Source: Bacillota bacterium (GTDB taxonomy: Bacteria > Bacillota > UBA4882 > UBA8346). Taken from it: a stretch of 64,000 nt of DNA. Made by a program: the position numbers and the translations under genes. Below, piece by piece: positions 1 through 7,402 of the stretch (within the stretch, counting starts at the first letter, position 1; each line of letters begins with the position of its first letter). The notes below the pieces were generated by a model that saw only the letters and a list, made by a program, of their open reading frames with translations, ran no database searches and had not been told where the DNA came from. The stretch is from positions 85,800-149,799 of the forward strand of contig JAEZJQ010000126.1 in NCBI GenBank assembly GCA_023436305.1, written 5' to 3'.

Positions 1-711
1 AAGTATAGCAGAACCCGCCGCCGGAATAGACCGTGCCGCCGGAAACATAAATTGATTTTACAGTTGCGTTATGAAGACCATCGCCGGGAAGGTTGGTCCG
101 GGTCGTGCCGGTCCAGTAACAGGGAATCGTCTTGACGCCATCATTATAGTAACCGCCTGTGTAAACCGTTCCGTCGGAGACACAGATGGAACATACAACA
201 GCAGAATGAGAACCGTCGCCGGGAAGGTCGGTTCGGGTCGTACCAGTCCAGTAACAGGCGACATTCTTAGCGCCATCAAAATAATACCCGGCTGTGTAGA
301 CTGTACTGCCGGAAACACTGATGGAGTTTACACGTGAGCTGTAAGCACCGGTGGGAACAGTAAGGGCGGTCCGGGTTGTGCCGGTCCAGTAACAGGGAAT
401 ATCTTTGCTGCCATTATTATAATACCCGCCGGTATAGACCGTGCCGCCGGAAACATAGATGGAAGTTGCCGATGCGTTATAATAACTATAACCGGGAAGG
501 TTGGTCCGGGTTGTACCGATCCAGTAACAGGCGACATTATAGGTAGTCGGACAATAGTACCCGGCGGTGTAGACTGTGTTATCGGAAATAAAGATGGAAT
601 ATGCGTATCCGCCGTTGCCAGTGATGGGAAGGTCGGTCCGCGCCGTGCCGGTCCAGTAACAGGGAACATTCCTGACACCATTATTATAATCACCGGTTGA
701 GTAAACCACAG
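1..711 (-). repeat. Tandem 135-bp coding repeats (five full units and a part)
   Basis: Within the left-edge gene the minus strand encodes five successive units of 44-46 residues, each opening with VY(S/T)xG and containing CYWTGTxRTxL and a closing SI.VSxxT. A sixth unit is cut by the window edge. Units differ at many codons, so the array is old or diversifying rather than freshly expanded. Confidence 0.9.
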
Positions 712-2035
712 GTATTGGGGTTGGGGTCGGTGACGGTGTTGCAGTCGGTGTCGGCGTAAGTGTATCTGTCGGTACCGGCGTTGGCGTTACTGTCGGACTG
801 GGTGACGGAGTCGGCGTATCCGTTGGTACCGGCGTCGGTGTTACAGTCGGCTCCGGGTTCGGTGTTGCAGTCGGTTCCAGCGTCGGCGTTACGGGTGGAA
901 TTATATTGGGAAATTTGATATAGAGATCATCAATTCCGAATCCGTCACCTTGGTAATAATTTGTGATTTCAAATGTGACTCTGGCAATTCCCGGTCCAAT
1001 CAGACTGATCGGATTTTTATTATTGAGTCCCACACCGGTTCCCGGATTTGTTACTGAAATAGATTCCAGGACAGTCGTTAAGTCTGATGCGAACGCTTTA
1101 ACCGTAACCGTTGCATCCCCGACACTGATTAAAGTAACATCTACACTATTGGCGGTCGAGGGATTACCGCTATTGGGATCAACAATATTTATCATAATCG
1201 GCTGAAATGGGTCCGGATTACCAACTAGAAAATTTGAATGTGAACTGGCTTCTTGATAAAAGCCTGTTCCTGCAATTGGACCACCATATGTAGAAGAAAA
1301 AGTAGCGCCTAAGATCAAGTATTGGTTTGTTATAATCGTTCCCGGCCATTCCGTCCCATTGGATGCGGTCCCATCAATTGGTGAACCGTCTGGATAATGA
1401 TCAAAATCGATATAATTAATCCCAGAGGGTAAAGTAGGAGTTGGAGTTGGGGTTATATTAGGGAATTTAATATTAAGATCATCAATTCCAACCCCATCTC
1501 CCGGATAATAGTTTGTGATTTCAAATGTGACTCTCGCAATTCCCGGTCCAATCAGACTGATCGGATTTTTATTATTGAGTCCCATACCGGTTCCCGGATT
1601 TGTTACTGAAATAGATTCCAGGACAGTCGTTAAGTCTGATGCGAACGCTTTAACCGTAACCGTTGCATCCCCAACACTGATTAAAGTAACATTTATACTA
1701 TCGGCGGTTGAGTGATTACCACTATTGGGATCAACAATATTTATCGTAACCGGCTGAAATGAGTCTGGATTTCCGATTAAGATATTGGGAGATGATTGCG
1801 CTTCACTTGTGCTTAAAATTAGCGGTCCTCCACTTGTTGAAGAAAATGTGGCCCCAAAACTTGTATATTGGTTTGTAATAATTGCCCCATTAGCAACGGA
1901 TGATCCATCCGGAAATGTGTCAAAATTGATATTAAATGAATTAGATTCTGTAATTGCAGTGGTGGTATGAGTAAACAATATGCTTAAAACTATTAAACTA
2001 ATTAAAAAAATCATTAAACCTTTCCAAAATGTCAT
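1..2035 (-). CDS. Large secreted repeat protein, 3' end off the window
   Basis: The reading frame is open from an ATG at 2033-2035 to the left edge (at least 678 codons), preceded by AAAGGAG nine bases upstream. The product starts with a signal peptide (MTFWKG, then a hydrophobic stretch to about residue 26). Next come two similar modules of about 184 residues, each ending in GIDDLxIKFPNI, which resemble extracellular beta-sandwich domains. A long Thr-Pro linker (about residues 380-440) follows, like those joining modules of bacterial cellulases. The visible C-terminal part is a tandem array of 45-residue repeats built on VYTGGYY...CYWTGTTRTNLPG...SIYVSGGT, a pattern that suggests a beta-propeller or solenoid. 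I do not recognise a catalytic domain. It is probably a surface or secreted adhesion or scaffold protein; its C-terminus is not visible. Confidence 0.85.
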   Translation of the reverse strand, partial: MTFWKGLMIFLISLIVLSILFTHTTTAITESNSFNINFDTFPDGSSVANGAIITNQYTSFGATFSSTSGGPLILSTSEAQSSPNILIGNPDSFQPVTINIVDPNSGNHSTADSINVTLISVGDATVTVKAFASDLTTVLESISVTNPGTGMGLNNKNPISLIGPGIARVTFEITNYYPGDGVGIDDLNIKFPNITPTPTPTLPSGINYIDFDHYPDGSPIDGTASNGTEWPGTIITNQYLILGATFSSTYGGPIAGTGFYQEASSHSNFLVGNPDPFQPIMINIVDPNSGNPSTANSVDVTLISVGDATVTVKAFASDLTTVLESISVTNPGTGVGLNNKNPISLIGPGIARVTFEITNYYQGDGFGIDDLYIKFPNIIPPVTPTLEPTATPNPEPTVTPTPVPTDTPTPSPSPTVTPTPVPTDTLTPTPTATPSPTPTPIPVVYSTGDYNNGVRNVPCYWTGTARTDLPITGNGGYAYSIFISDNTVYTAGYYCPTTYNVACYWIGTTRTNLPGYSYYNASATSIYVSGGTVYTGGYYNNGSKDIPCYWTGTTRTALTVPTGAYSSRVNSISVSGSTVYTAGYYFDGAKNVACYWTGTTRTDLPGDGSHSAVVCSICVSDGTVYTGGYYNDGVKTIPCYWTGTTRTNLPGDGLHNATVKSIYVSGGTVYSGGGFCYT
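965..1205 (-). repeat. Internal duplication, copy 2 (pairs with 1517-1757)
   Basis: About 240 bases here match 1517-1757 at an offset of 552 bp (184 codons). The middle 150 bases are nearly identical, while the flanks of the two modules are clearly diverged. This suggests recent duplication or gene conversion of only the module cores. Confidence 0.85.
1517..1757 (-). repeat. Internal duplication, copy 1 (pairs with 965-1205)
   Basis: First copy of the module core in the N-terminal half of the secreted repeat protein. Only a handful of substitutions separate it from the second copy, most of them toward the module ends. Confidence 0.85.
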
Positions 2036-2579
2036 ACTGACTTGCTCCTTTCGTCGTTTATTTCTACTGGAAATTTAATTGAAAATAAAACAATAGTAAT
2101 TTCGACATTTTTACATCATTTCCTTTTTATGTTTTTTCAAATTGCATTGGGTCTTTAAAATTTTAAAATTATTGATGGTGAATTTTACTCGTTGTTATAA
2201 CAGAATTTTGTTTGACAAAAGATAGTTTAAGAAAGTTAGGATGTTTGCCTGGGCTCCCGCGAGAGGGCTAGGGACAGTAGCGGTAGGTTTTTAGAGGTAA
2301 AATTAAGCAGTTTGTTTGTGTCGTTTTTATTTTGTAAAAATACGCTTTTAACCACTACCCGGATATAAAATGGGTATTTCCACACGCGGGTGCATTTATT
2401 TCGCTTATACAAAAATGTAACACAGGAAGATAAAAAGCGTATGAGACCGAGTAGGATTTGGGTACGCAAACTAATTTCAGCAGCTTACTTAAAGATTCAA
2501 AATAAACGATCTCAAAGATGATATTACTCTCCCCTTTATACTCATCACCGTCCAGAAACCCCAATAAACACCAAAATCA
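2036..2579. other. Intergenic region without a convincing gene
   Basis: About 540 AT-rich bases between the MFS gene's stop and the secreted repeat gene's start. The short open frames here have no ribosome site or recognisable motif. It must carry the promoter of the secreted repeat gene, but no clear -35/-10 pair stands out. A small GC-rich patch near 2247-2275 has no assignable role. Confidence 0.5.
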
Positions 2580-3728
2580 TTATGTTATTTTGTTGAGTCG
2601 CTCAGTGCCGATTAGAGTCAAAACTGCAAACAAGAAAATACAAATTGGTATTGTTTCCAGGGATACTCGACCTGCCAATAATCCTATAAGTGGAATGATT
2701 ACTACACCGCTCAAATAGGCCGTACCCACTTGGTAACCTGTTATGATCTCAGATTGAGAATTACCAAACCGGCGGGGTGTTTCATGCACCATGCAGGGAA
2801 AAACAGGTGCGCACCCGAGGCCGATAAATATAATTCCAGGTAATATCAAAGCCTTTCCCGGAAGTATCAACAACAAAGCACCGATTATTGCAATTATCAA
2901 CCCTCCTTGAATCATCTGTCGGTTTGTAAATTTACTGATGATGAATCCGGAAAGGAAACGCCCTCCCGTAATACTCATATAAAAAAGTGAAATCCAAATA
3001 CCTGCCGTAAGCTGATTAATATTCCGCCCTTCCACTAATAAACTGCCTAACCATACCCCGGTGCCGGCTTCTATTCCAATATAAAGTGGAAATACAATAA
3101 TTGATAACCATACTCCCTTATTTTGTAGAACATTCTTCCGAATACGATTCGCTTGTTCCACATGGTCTTGTTGAGATTGCTTTTCTTTCCATAAAGGGAG
3201 AGAGAGCAAAAGGATAACTGATAATGACAACTGGATGATTCCAATGCTCCGATATCCAACTCGCCAGTTATTTAACTGTGTAATAGCATATGTCATAATA
3301 CTTGGACCAAGAGATGCGCCGACACCCCAGAAACAATGCAACCAACTCATATGACGAGACGAATAATATTTCGCAATATAATTATTAAGTCCGGTATCCA
3401 CTGCTCCCGCCCCAAATCCAAGGGGTATCGTAAATATTAGGAACCACATAAAGGATGGCGCAAAAGAATAACCCAACAACATCAAACCAGTCATTATGCA
3501 ACTGATTAACGTGACACGTCCTGTACCTAGCCGGCTAATAATATGCCCGCTTATAAAACTTGAGATAGCAGTACACAGGGTGGTTATCATTGTAAATAAC
3601 CCGGCAGCTTCCAGTGGAAGATTTAGAGTTGATCGCATGGTTGGCCAAGCTGTGCCGAGCAAGGTGTCAGGTAATCCTAACGAGATAAAAGCAATATATA
3701 TGACAACTAATAAAATTGTGTTCGCCAA
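2580..3728 (-). CDS. MFS transporter (12-TM)
   Basis: A 382-residue major facilitator superfamily permease with about 12 hydrophobic segments. The inter-helix motif GHIISRLGTGRV follows TM2, and GFGAGAVDTGLNNY lies in TM4-5, as in the sugar- and fucose-permease-like MFS group of Firmicutes. The chosen start is TTG at 3726-3728 because AGGAGG lies exactly six bases upstream. An upstream in-frame TTG at 3752 would place that ribosome site inside the gene. It is monocistronic as far as can be seen. The substrate is unknown; a sugar or small organic molecule is plausible. Confidence 0.85.
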   Translation of the reverse strand: MANTILLVVIYIAFISLGLPDTLLGTAWPTMRSTLNLPLEAAGLFTMITTLCTAISSFISGHIISRLGTGRVTLISCIMTGLMLLGYSFAPSFMWFLIFTIPLGFGAGAVDTGLNNYIAKYYSSRHMSWLHCFWGVGASLGPSIMTYAITQLNNWRVGYRSIGIIQLSLSVILLLSLPLWKEKQSQQDHVEQANRIRKNVLQNKGVWLSIIVFPLYIGIEAGTGVWLGSLLVEGRNINQLTAGIWISLFYMSITGGRFLSGFIISKFTNRQMIQGGLIIAIIGALLLILPGKALILPGIIFIGLGCAPVFPCMVHETPRRFGNSQSEIITGYQVGTAYLSGVVIIPLIGLLAGRVSLETIPICIFLFAVLTLIGTERLNKIT

Positions 3729-3822
3729 ATTATTCCTCCTAAAAATTAACAAATTTTATTTAAACCATCCATGATTTTATCAACGAAATGCCAATTTAAT
3801 GCCATTAAAGCGGAAATAGAGA

Positions 3823-4050
3823 CTATTTTATTTCCGCTACTAATTCACACTTACAAATTCCGCAAATAATATGAATTTCAGGTTTGCCCCAAACATTCAA
3901 ACGGCATACCGGACAAACATATTTGGTTTTATTTTTCGAATGTGCGACGCCAGGCGCACTCGTCCAACGGTCCACCCAAAGGAGCTTGATATTTTCCAGC
4001 AATCGGTCGCAAGTCCTGTCGAACTTACCGCCTTCGATAATTAAATGAGA
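3823..4050 (-). pseudogene. Remnant of a SprT-like zinc-ribbon protein
   Basis: An open minus-strand frame of 75 codons ends at a TAG (3823-3825) but has no start codon or ribosome site. It reads SHLIIEGGKFDRT... then YVCPVC, 14 residues, CGIC. This is the treble-clef or ribbon C-terminus typical of short SprT-like domain proteins near mobile elements. The N-terminal metalloprotease part (HExxH) is missing: upstream the frame runs into the 3' end of the recombinase gene. It is probably a fragment left by integration or deletion next to the recombinase. The family assignment rests on pattern recall. Confidence 0.55.
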
Positions 4051-4058
4051 AACCTCTT

Positions 4059-4934
4059 TTATAATTTCGATAATTTCTCCACCGCCTCAATCATATCCTG
4101 CTGACTTGGCTTCGTATAAATCGCCGTCGTAGCAATATTTTCATGCCCCATCAAAGCCGCGGTCGTCACAATATCAACTTTATGCTTCCGGATCAACATC
4201 GTCCCAAAAGTATGCCTTAACGAATAAGGCGTTAAATCAGAAAGTCCCACCCTATTCCCATACTTTTTAATTACCTTCCATATCGCATTGGAAGTCAGCC
4301 TTCCGCCCTTTTGGCTTATAAATAAAGCCTCCCCCACATCCACCCTAACTTCCAAATACTCTTGAACTGCTTTTCGAATATCCTTATTTAACGGTATCAT
4401 CCGATATTTCTGCCCTTTCCCCTCTCGAACGATAACCATTCCATTTCGATCATTGAGCTGAATATCCGATAAATTCAATGACTCCACTTCCCCGATCCGG
4501 AGCCCGGCGCCAACCATTAATTCAACCATGGCGATATCTCTTTTATTACTTGACTTATATACTTCCTGGAGTAACCGGTTTTGTTCCAATTCACTCAAAT
4601 GTTTCGGGGGATACTTTACCTGCTTCGCCCAGGAAATTACTGCGGCCGGGTTCTCTTGAATATATCCTTTCATTTGCGCCCAGTCACAAAAAGCCGCAAT
4701 GGAAGATAAAGCCCGGTTTACTCCGGAAGGCTTCCGCTGGCCAACGGTCAGCATGTGGGTTTTATAATGGGCTACATCAAGTTTGGTGATGATGGAAGGT
4801 TTAAGTTCAACTTCCCCGTGTGTTCCTTTGAGCCAGATTTCGAATTGTTTAAGATCTGACAGGTAAGATTTAATGGTATGTTTACTTTTATTTTGGTCCC
4901 GTAAGGAACTTTCGAAATCTTCGGTGTAAGTCAT
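4059..4934 (-). CDS. Tyrosine site-specific recombinase (XerC/D-type integrase)
   Basis: A 291-residue phage-integrase-family recombinase. It has an N-terminal SAM-like core-binding domain (about 1-90) and a C-terminal catalytic domain with Arg in GAGLRIGEVE, Arg-His in YSLRHTFGT, and His and nucleophile Tyr in LMGHENIATTAIYTK. The usual first His of the HxxR box is replaced by Tyr (PYSLR instead of PHxLR). GGAGG lies five bases before the ATG. Size and layout fit XerC/XerD-like enzymes or integrases of small elements. No att repeats were found, and the SprT-like remnant immediately downstream suggests a decayed mobile element rather than the housekeeping Xer gene. Confidence 0.85.
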   Translation of the reverse strand: MTYTEDFESSLRDQNKSKHTIKSYLSDLKQFEIWLKGTHGEVELKPSIITKLDVAHYKTHMLTVGQRKPSGVNRALSSIAAFCDWAQMKGYIQENPAAVISWAKQVKYPPKHLSELEQNRLLQEVYKSSNKRDIAMVELMVGAGLRIGEVESLNLSDIQLNDRNGMVIVREGKGQKYRMIPLNKDIRKAVQEYLEVRVDVGEALFISQKGGRLTSNAIWKVIKKYGNRVGLSDLTPYSLRHTFGTMLIRKHKVDIVTTAALMGHENIATTAIYTKPSQQDMIEAVEKLSKL

Positions 4935-5207
4935 CGGTGCCTCCGATGTAATTTAAAACATTAGCTTGTCTTTTTCTTGGGATAAACAACACTTTATCTA
5001 TCCAAATAATACCATCTTAAGGTCGAAAAAGCAATATAATAAATATTATCTTGCCTTTATTGATAGCCTTTTTCTCTCCGTTTCATGGCGATTTTATCAT
5101 TATCTCTCTTTTTATTCCCGCAAAAAGTCTATTTCGATTTATCTCGTATAAACAATAAAATTATTGGACAAATTTAAATCGTACTATATAAAAGGGGCGG
5201 CAAAACC

Positions 5208-5519
5208 ATGAAATATAAATCATCAAACAAATTCAGGTTCCTGATTATCATATTTACTGTAATACTTGCGCTTTATTTGTTGATCAGCTATATACCGGGA
5301 TTATTTCCCAAACCAAAACCAGTCCGGCCTCACCCGGTACAATACCCATATTATCAAATTATCGACCAGGCCACCGGAAAAACACTGACCTATGTATCCT
5401 CAATACCCGTGAATGTAGGAGATGAATATGTAACGGGAAGCAACCGGCGCTATGTAGTAATAATCGTGAAGGGAAATAAAGCATACGCCAAATATGCCGG
5501 AAAGGCAAATGGTAAATAA
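5208..5519 (+). CDS. Small membrane-anchored protein (SpoIIP N-module-like)
   Basis: A 103-residue protein with one N-terminal membrane helix (about 11-30), a Pro-rich spacer (KPKPVRPHP), and a compact domain reading YYQIIDQATGKTL...VNVGDEYVTGSNRRYVVIIVKGNKAYAKY. From memory, a similar short module precedes the amidase domain in stage II sporulation protein P of some clostridia; here it stands alone. The ribosome site (GGGGCGG) is weak but correctly placed, and a rho-independent terminator follows directly, so it is a single-gene unit. Its function is unknown. It is likely extracytoplasmic and may relate to the sporulation envelope. Confidence 0.7.
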   Translation: MKYKSSNKFRFLIIIFTVILALYLLISYIPGLFPKPKPVRPHPVQYPYYQIIDQATGKTLTYVSSIPVNVGDEYVTGSNRRYVVIIVKGNKAYAKYAGKANGK

Positions 5520-5529
5520 ATAAACGCAA

Positions 5530-5565
5530 AACACGAGGATAAACTTACCCCGTGTTGTTCTTTTT
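5530..5565 (+). terminator. Rho-independent terminator
   Basis: AACACGAGG pairs with CCCCGTGTT (one mismatch) around a nine-base loop, followed by a T-rich run. It lies 10 bases after the stop of the small membrane protein. Confidence 0.8.
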
Positions 5566-5646
5566 CGCGTGTCCTCAAAGTGAATCGCAAAACGTGACGT
5601 TTTTTATCCCTGGTGAAAATTCCGGGTTGGCAGACCGAGGATTATA

Positions 5647-5982
5647 TTATTGTTTCCCCCATGTGGCTCCCCAGAGTTTCATGGCCTTTATAATCGGCTT
5701 AAGGCTTTGTCCCTTTTCAGTCAGGGTGTACTCCACAGTGGGAGGAATGGTGGCATAGGCCTTGCGGATGAGGATACCTTTCTCCTCAAGGTCCTTTAAC
5801 CGCTCCGTCAATGTCTTGGGGCTGATTCCGGAAAGAGATTTTCATAGCTCACCGAAGCGCCGGGTACCTTCAAACAAATCCCTTAATATCAGGAAAGTCC
5901 ATTTCCCGTTTAGAACTTCCAATGCTTTTTCAATGGAACACTCCACATTTTCAGGACAAGCTTCTTGAATCTCTTGATTCAT
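5647..5982 (-). pseudogene. HxlR-family regulator interrupted by one in-frame TGA
   Basis: Read through a single TGA at 5842-5844, this frame gives a complete 111-codon HxlR/MarR-like winged-helix protein. Features are N-terminal CPENVECSIEKALEVLNGKW, the recognition helix GISPKTLTERLKDLEEKGI, and a wing with VEYTLTEKGQSLKPII. The stop falls in RRFGEL(*)KSLSG, where family members usually have Arg, so a CGA-to-TGA change is the simplest explanation. Everything else is intact. It is divergent from the DUF362 gene, which it would be expected to regulate. It could be a recent nonsense pseudogene, a base error, or rarely UGA readthrough. Confidence 0.8.
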
Positions 5983-6067
5983 CCTTATTCAATCCCTTCA
6001 CTTTTATTATAAAAAACCGATATTAGTTATTAGTTAATGGTTGGTTGTGAAACCTATCTTGTCGTGT

Positions 6068-6106
6068 TAGTTACTATAATGAAACCATATGATGAAAATG
6101 TAACTA
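6068..6106. promoter_or_regulatory. Inverted repeat, candidate HxlR operator
   Basis: TAGTTAC at 6068-6074 and GTAACTA at 6100-6106 are perfect inverted arms. They lie in the divergent spacer between the broken HxlR gene and the DUF362 gene, and the right arm touches the proposed -35 of the DUF362 promoter. Confidence 0.45.
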
Positions 6107-6107
6107 C

Positions 6108-6136
6108 TTTAAATAGTATACTAACAATGGTACAAT
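6108..6136 (+). promoter_or_regulatory. Candidate sigma-A promoter of the DUF362 gene
   Basis: TTTAAA, a 17-base spacer and TACAAT, 36 bases before the ATG. The -35 is weak, consistent with a regulated promoter. Confidence 0.4.
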
Positions 6137-6171
6137 AGTCAATAACCGGACAAAAACGAGGAGGTAATTGT

Positions 6172-7254
6172 ATGGCTTCAAATGTGTTGTTTTCTTCCGT
6201 CAAATATGATAAATATGCTCCTGACGCCACACTTCCGGCGAAATTCAGCAGACTCATCGACCAGATGGACATGGAAGAAACCGTAAAAGACAAATGGACC
6301 GTGATTAAAATGCATTTGGGAAGGAACATCGGCTATTCAACCATTCATCCGATGTTTGTCAAAATATTGGTGGATAAACTCCAAGGATACGGAGCCAAAG
6401 TATATATTTCCGACCAGGAGGTCGCCGGAGCAAAAAGCAGGGGATATTCCGAGGATTATCTGGGGGTCCCCGTTGTCCCGGCCTGTGGTGTTACCGGCAA
6501 ATATTATCATGAAAAACCGGTGGATTTCAAGACCTTTAAAAATGTTGATATTGCGGGGAACATCTACGATGCGGAAGTGATGATTGTATTATCCCACGTC
6601 AAGGGGCATGGCGCCTGCGGCTATGGCGGCGCCTGCAAGAATATCGCCATGGGCTGTGTGACGGACAGAACCAGGCAACAACTCCATGGGCTCGAAGGCG
6701 GCATCGACTGGGACGAAAATCTGTGCAGCCACTGTGAAATGTGCATTACCAACTGCAATCATCATGCCAACAAATTTGATAACGACGGAAAATATAAGAT
6801 ATTCTTTCATCACTGCACATTCTGCCAGCATTGCGTAAAAGTTTGTCCGACATCGGCCATCAAAATGAATGCCAACCGTTTCAATGACTTTCAGACCGGA
6901 ATGGCGATATGCACTGATGAAGTCTTAAAGGTTTTCAAACCTGGTAATGTTTTTTATATTAATTTTTTAACCAACATCACCGCGCTGTGCGACTGTTGGG
7001 GATTTACCACGCCTTCCCTGGTGCCGGACATCGGAATCATGGCCTCAAGGGATATCATAGCAATCGAACGGGCGTGTCTAGACGCAATTAAGTTCGAAGA
7101 TCTTCTCCCCTCCGGAGTCCTCCAGGGAACGGAATTGGGCAATTCAGGGCACCTGTTTGAACGGCTCCACCATAAGAATCCCTTTATTCAATTAGAACAG
7201 TTGGAAAAGCGAAATTTGGGGACTCAAAAATATTCTATCCAGGAAATAAGCTAA
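6172..7254 (+). CDS. DUF362-domain iron-sulfur protein
   Basis: A 360-residue protein with a DUF362 domain (KMHLGRNIGYSTIHP; SHVKGHGACGYGGACKN) and a bacterial ferredoxin insert carrying two [4Fe-4S] motifs. These are CSHCEMCITNC near residue 185 and CTFCQHCVKVCP near 218. GAGGAGG precedes the ATG by seven bases. DUF362 proteins are common in anaerobes and their reaction is unknown; an electron-transfer or flavin/iron-sulfur redox role is usually inferred. It is transcribed divergently from the interrupted HxlR gene, whose family often controls redox- or aldehyde-responsive neighbours. Loss of that regulator may have changed its expression. Confidence 0.88.
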   Translation: MASNVLFSSVKYDKYAPDATLPAKFSRLIDQMDMEETVKDKWTVIKMHLGRNIGYSTIHPMFVKILVDKLQGYGAKVYISDQEVAGAKSRGYSEDYLGVPVVPACGVTGKYYHEKPVDFKTFKNVDIAGNIYDAEVMIVLSHVKGHGACGYGGACKNIAMGCVTDRTRQQLHGLEGGIDWDENLCSHCEMCITNCNHHANKFDNDGKYKIFFHHCTFCQHCVKVCPTSAIKMNANRFNDFQTGMAICTDEVLKVFKPGNVFYINFLTNITALCDCWGFTTPSLVPDIGIMASRDIIAIERACLDAIKFEDLLPSGVLQGTELGNSGHLFERLHHKNPFIQLEQLEKRNLGTQKYSIQEIS

Positions 7255-7329
7255 AACTCACTCCGGCTCTTTTTGCAAGATTCATTCGATGCCTGTTTTA
7301 CTTAAAAAAGCTTACCTGACAATAGGTTC

Positions 7330-7364
7330 TCTCCCTCTCTTTCCAAAAAGAAAAGAGAGGGAGA
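7330..7364. terminator. 13-bp perfect hairpin between convergent genes
   Basis: TCTCCCTCTCTTT and AAAGAGAGGGAGA flank a nine-base loop between the convergent DUF362 and cadA genes. There is no T-run on either side, so this is a probable bidirectional stem rather than a classical terminator. Confidence 0.5.
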
Positions 7365-7402
7365 CACAAGAGGGTGAGTTGATCTCATATTATTAATTAT
7401 AA

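Noticed and set aside
1..711. CRISPR array suggested by regular repeats near the left edge
   Set aside because: The 135-bp units are in-frame protein repeats without short palindromic repeats or unique spacers. No CRISPR or cas genes are seen anywhere in the window.
2236..2564. Two short minus-strand open frames between the secreted repeat gene and the MFS gene
   Set aside because: No ribosome site, odd composition, mutually overlapping and no recognisable motif.
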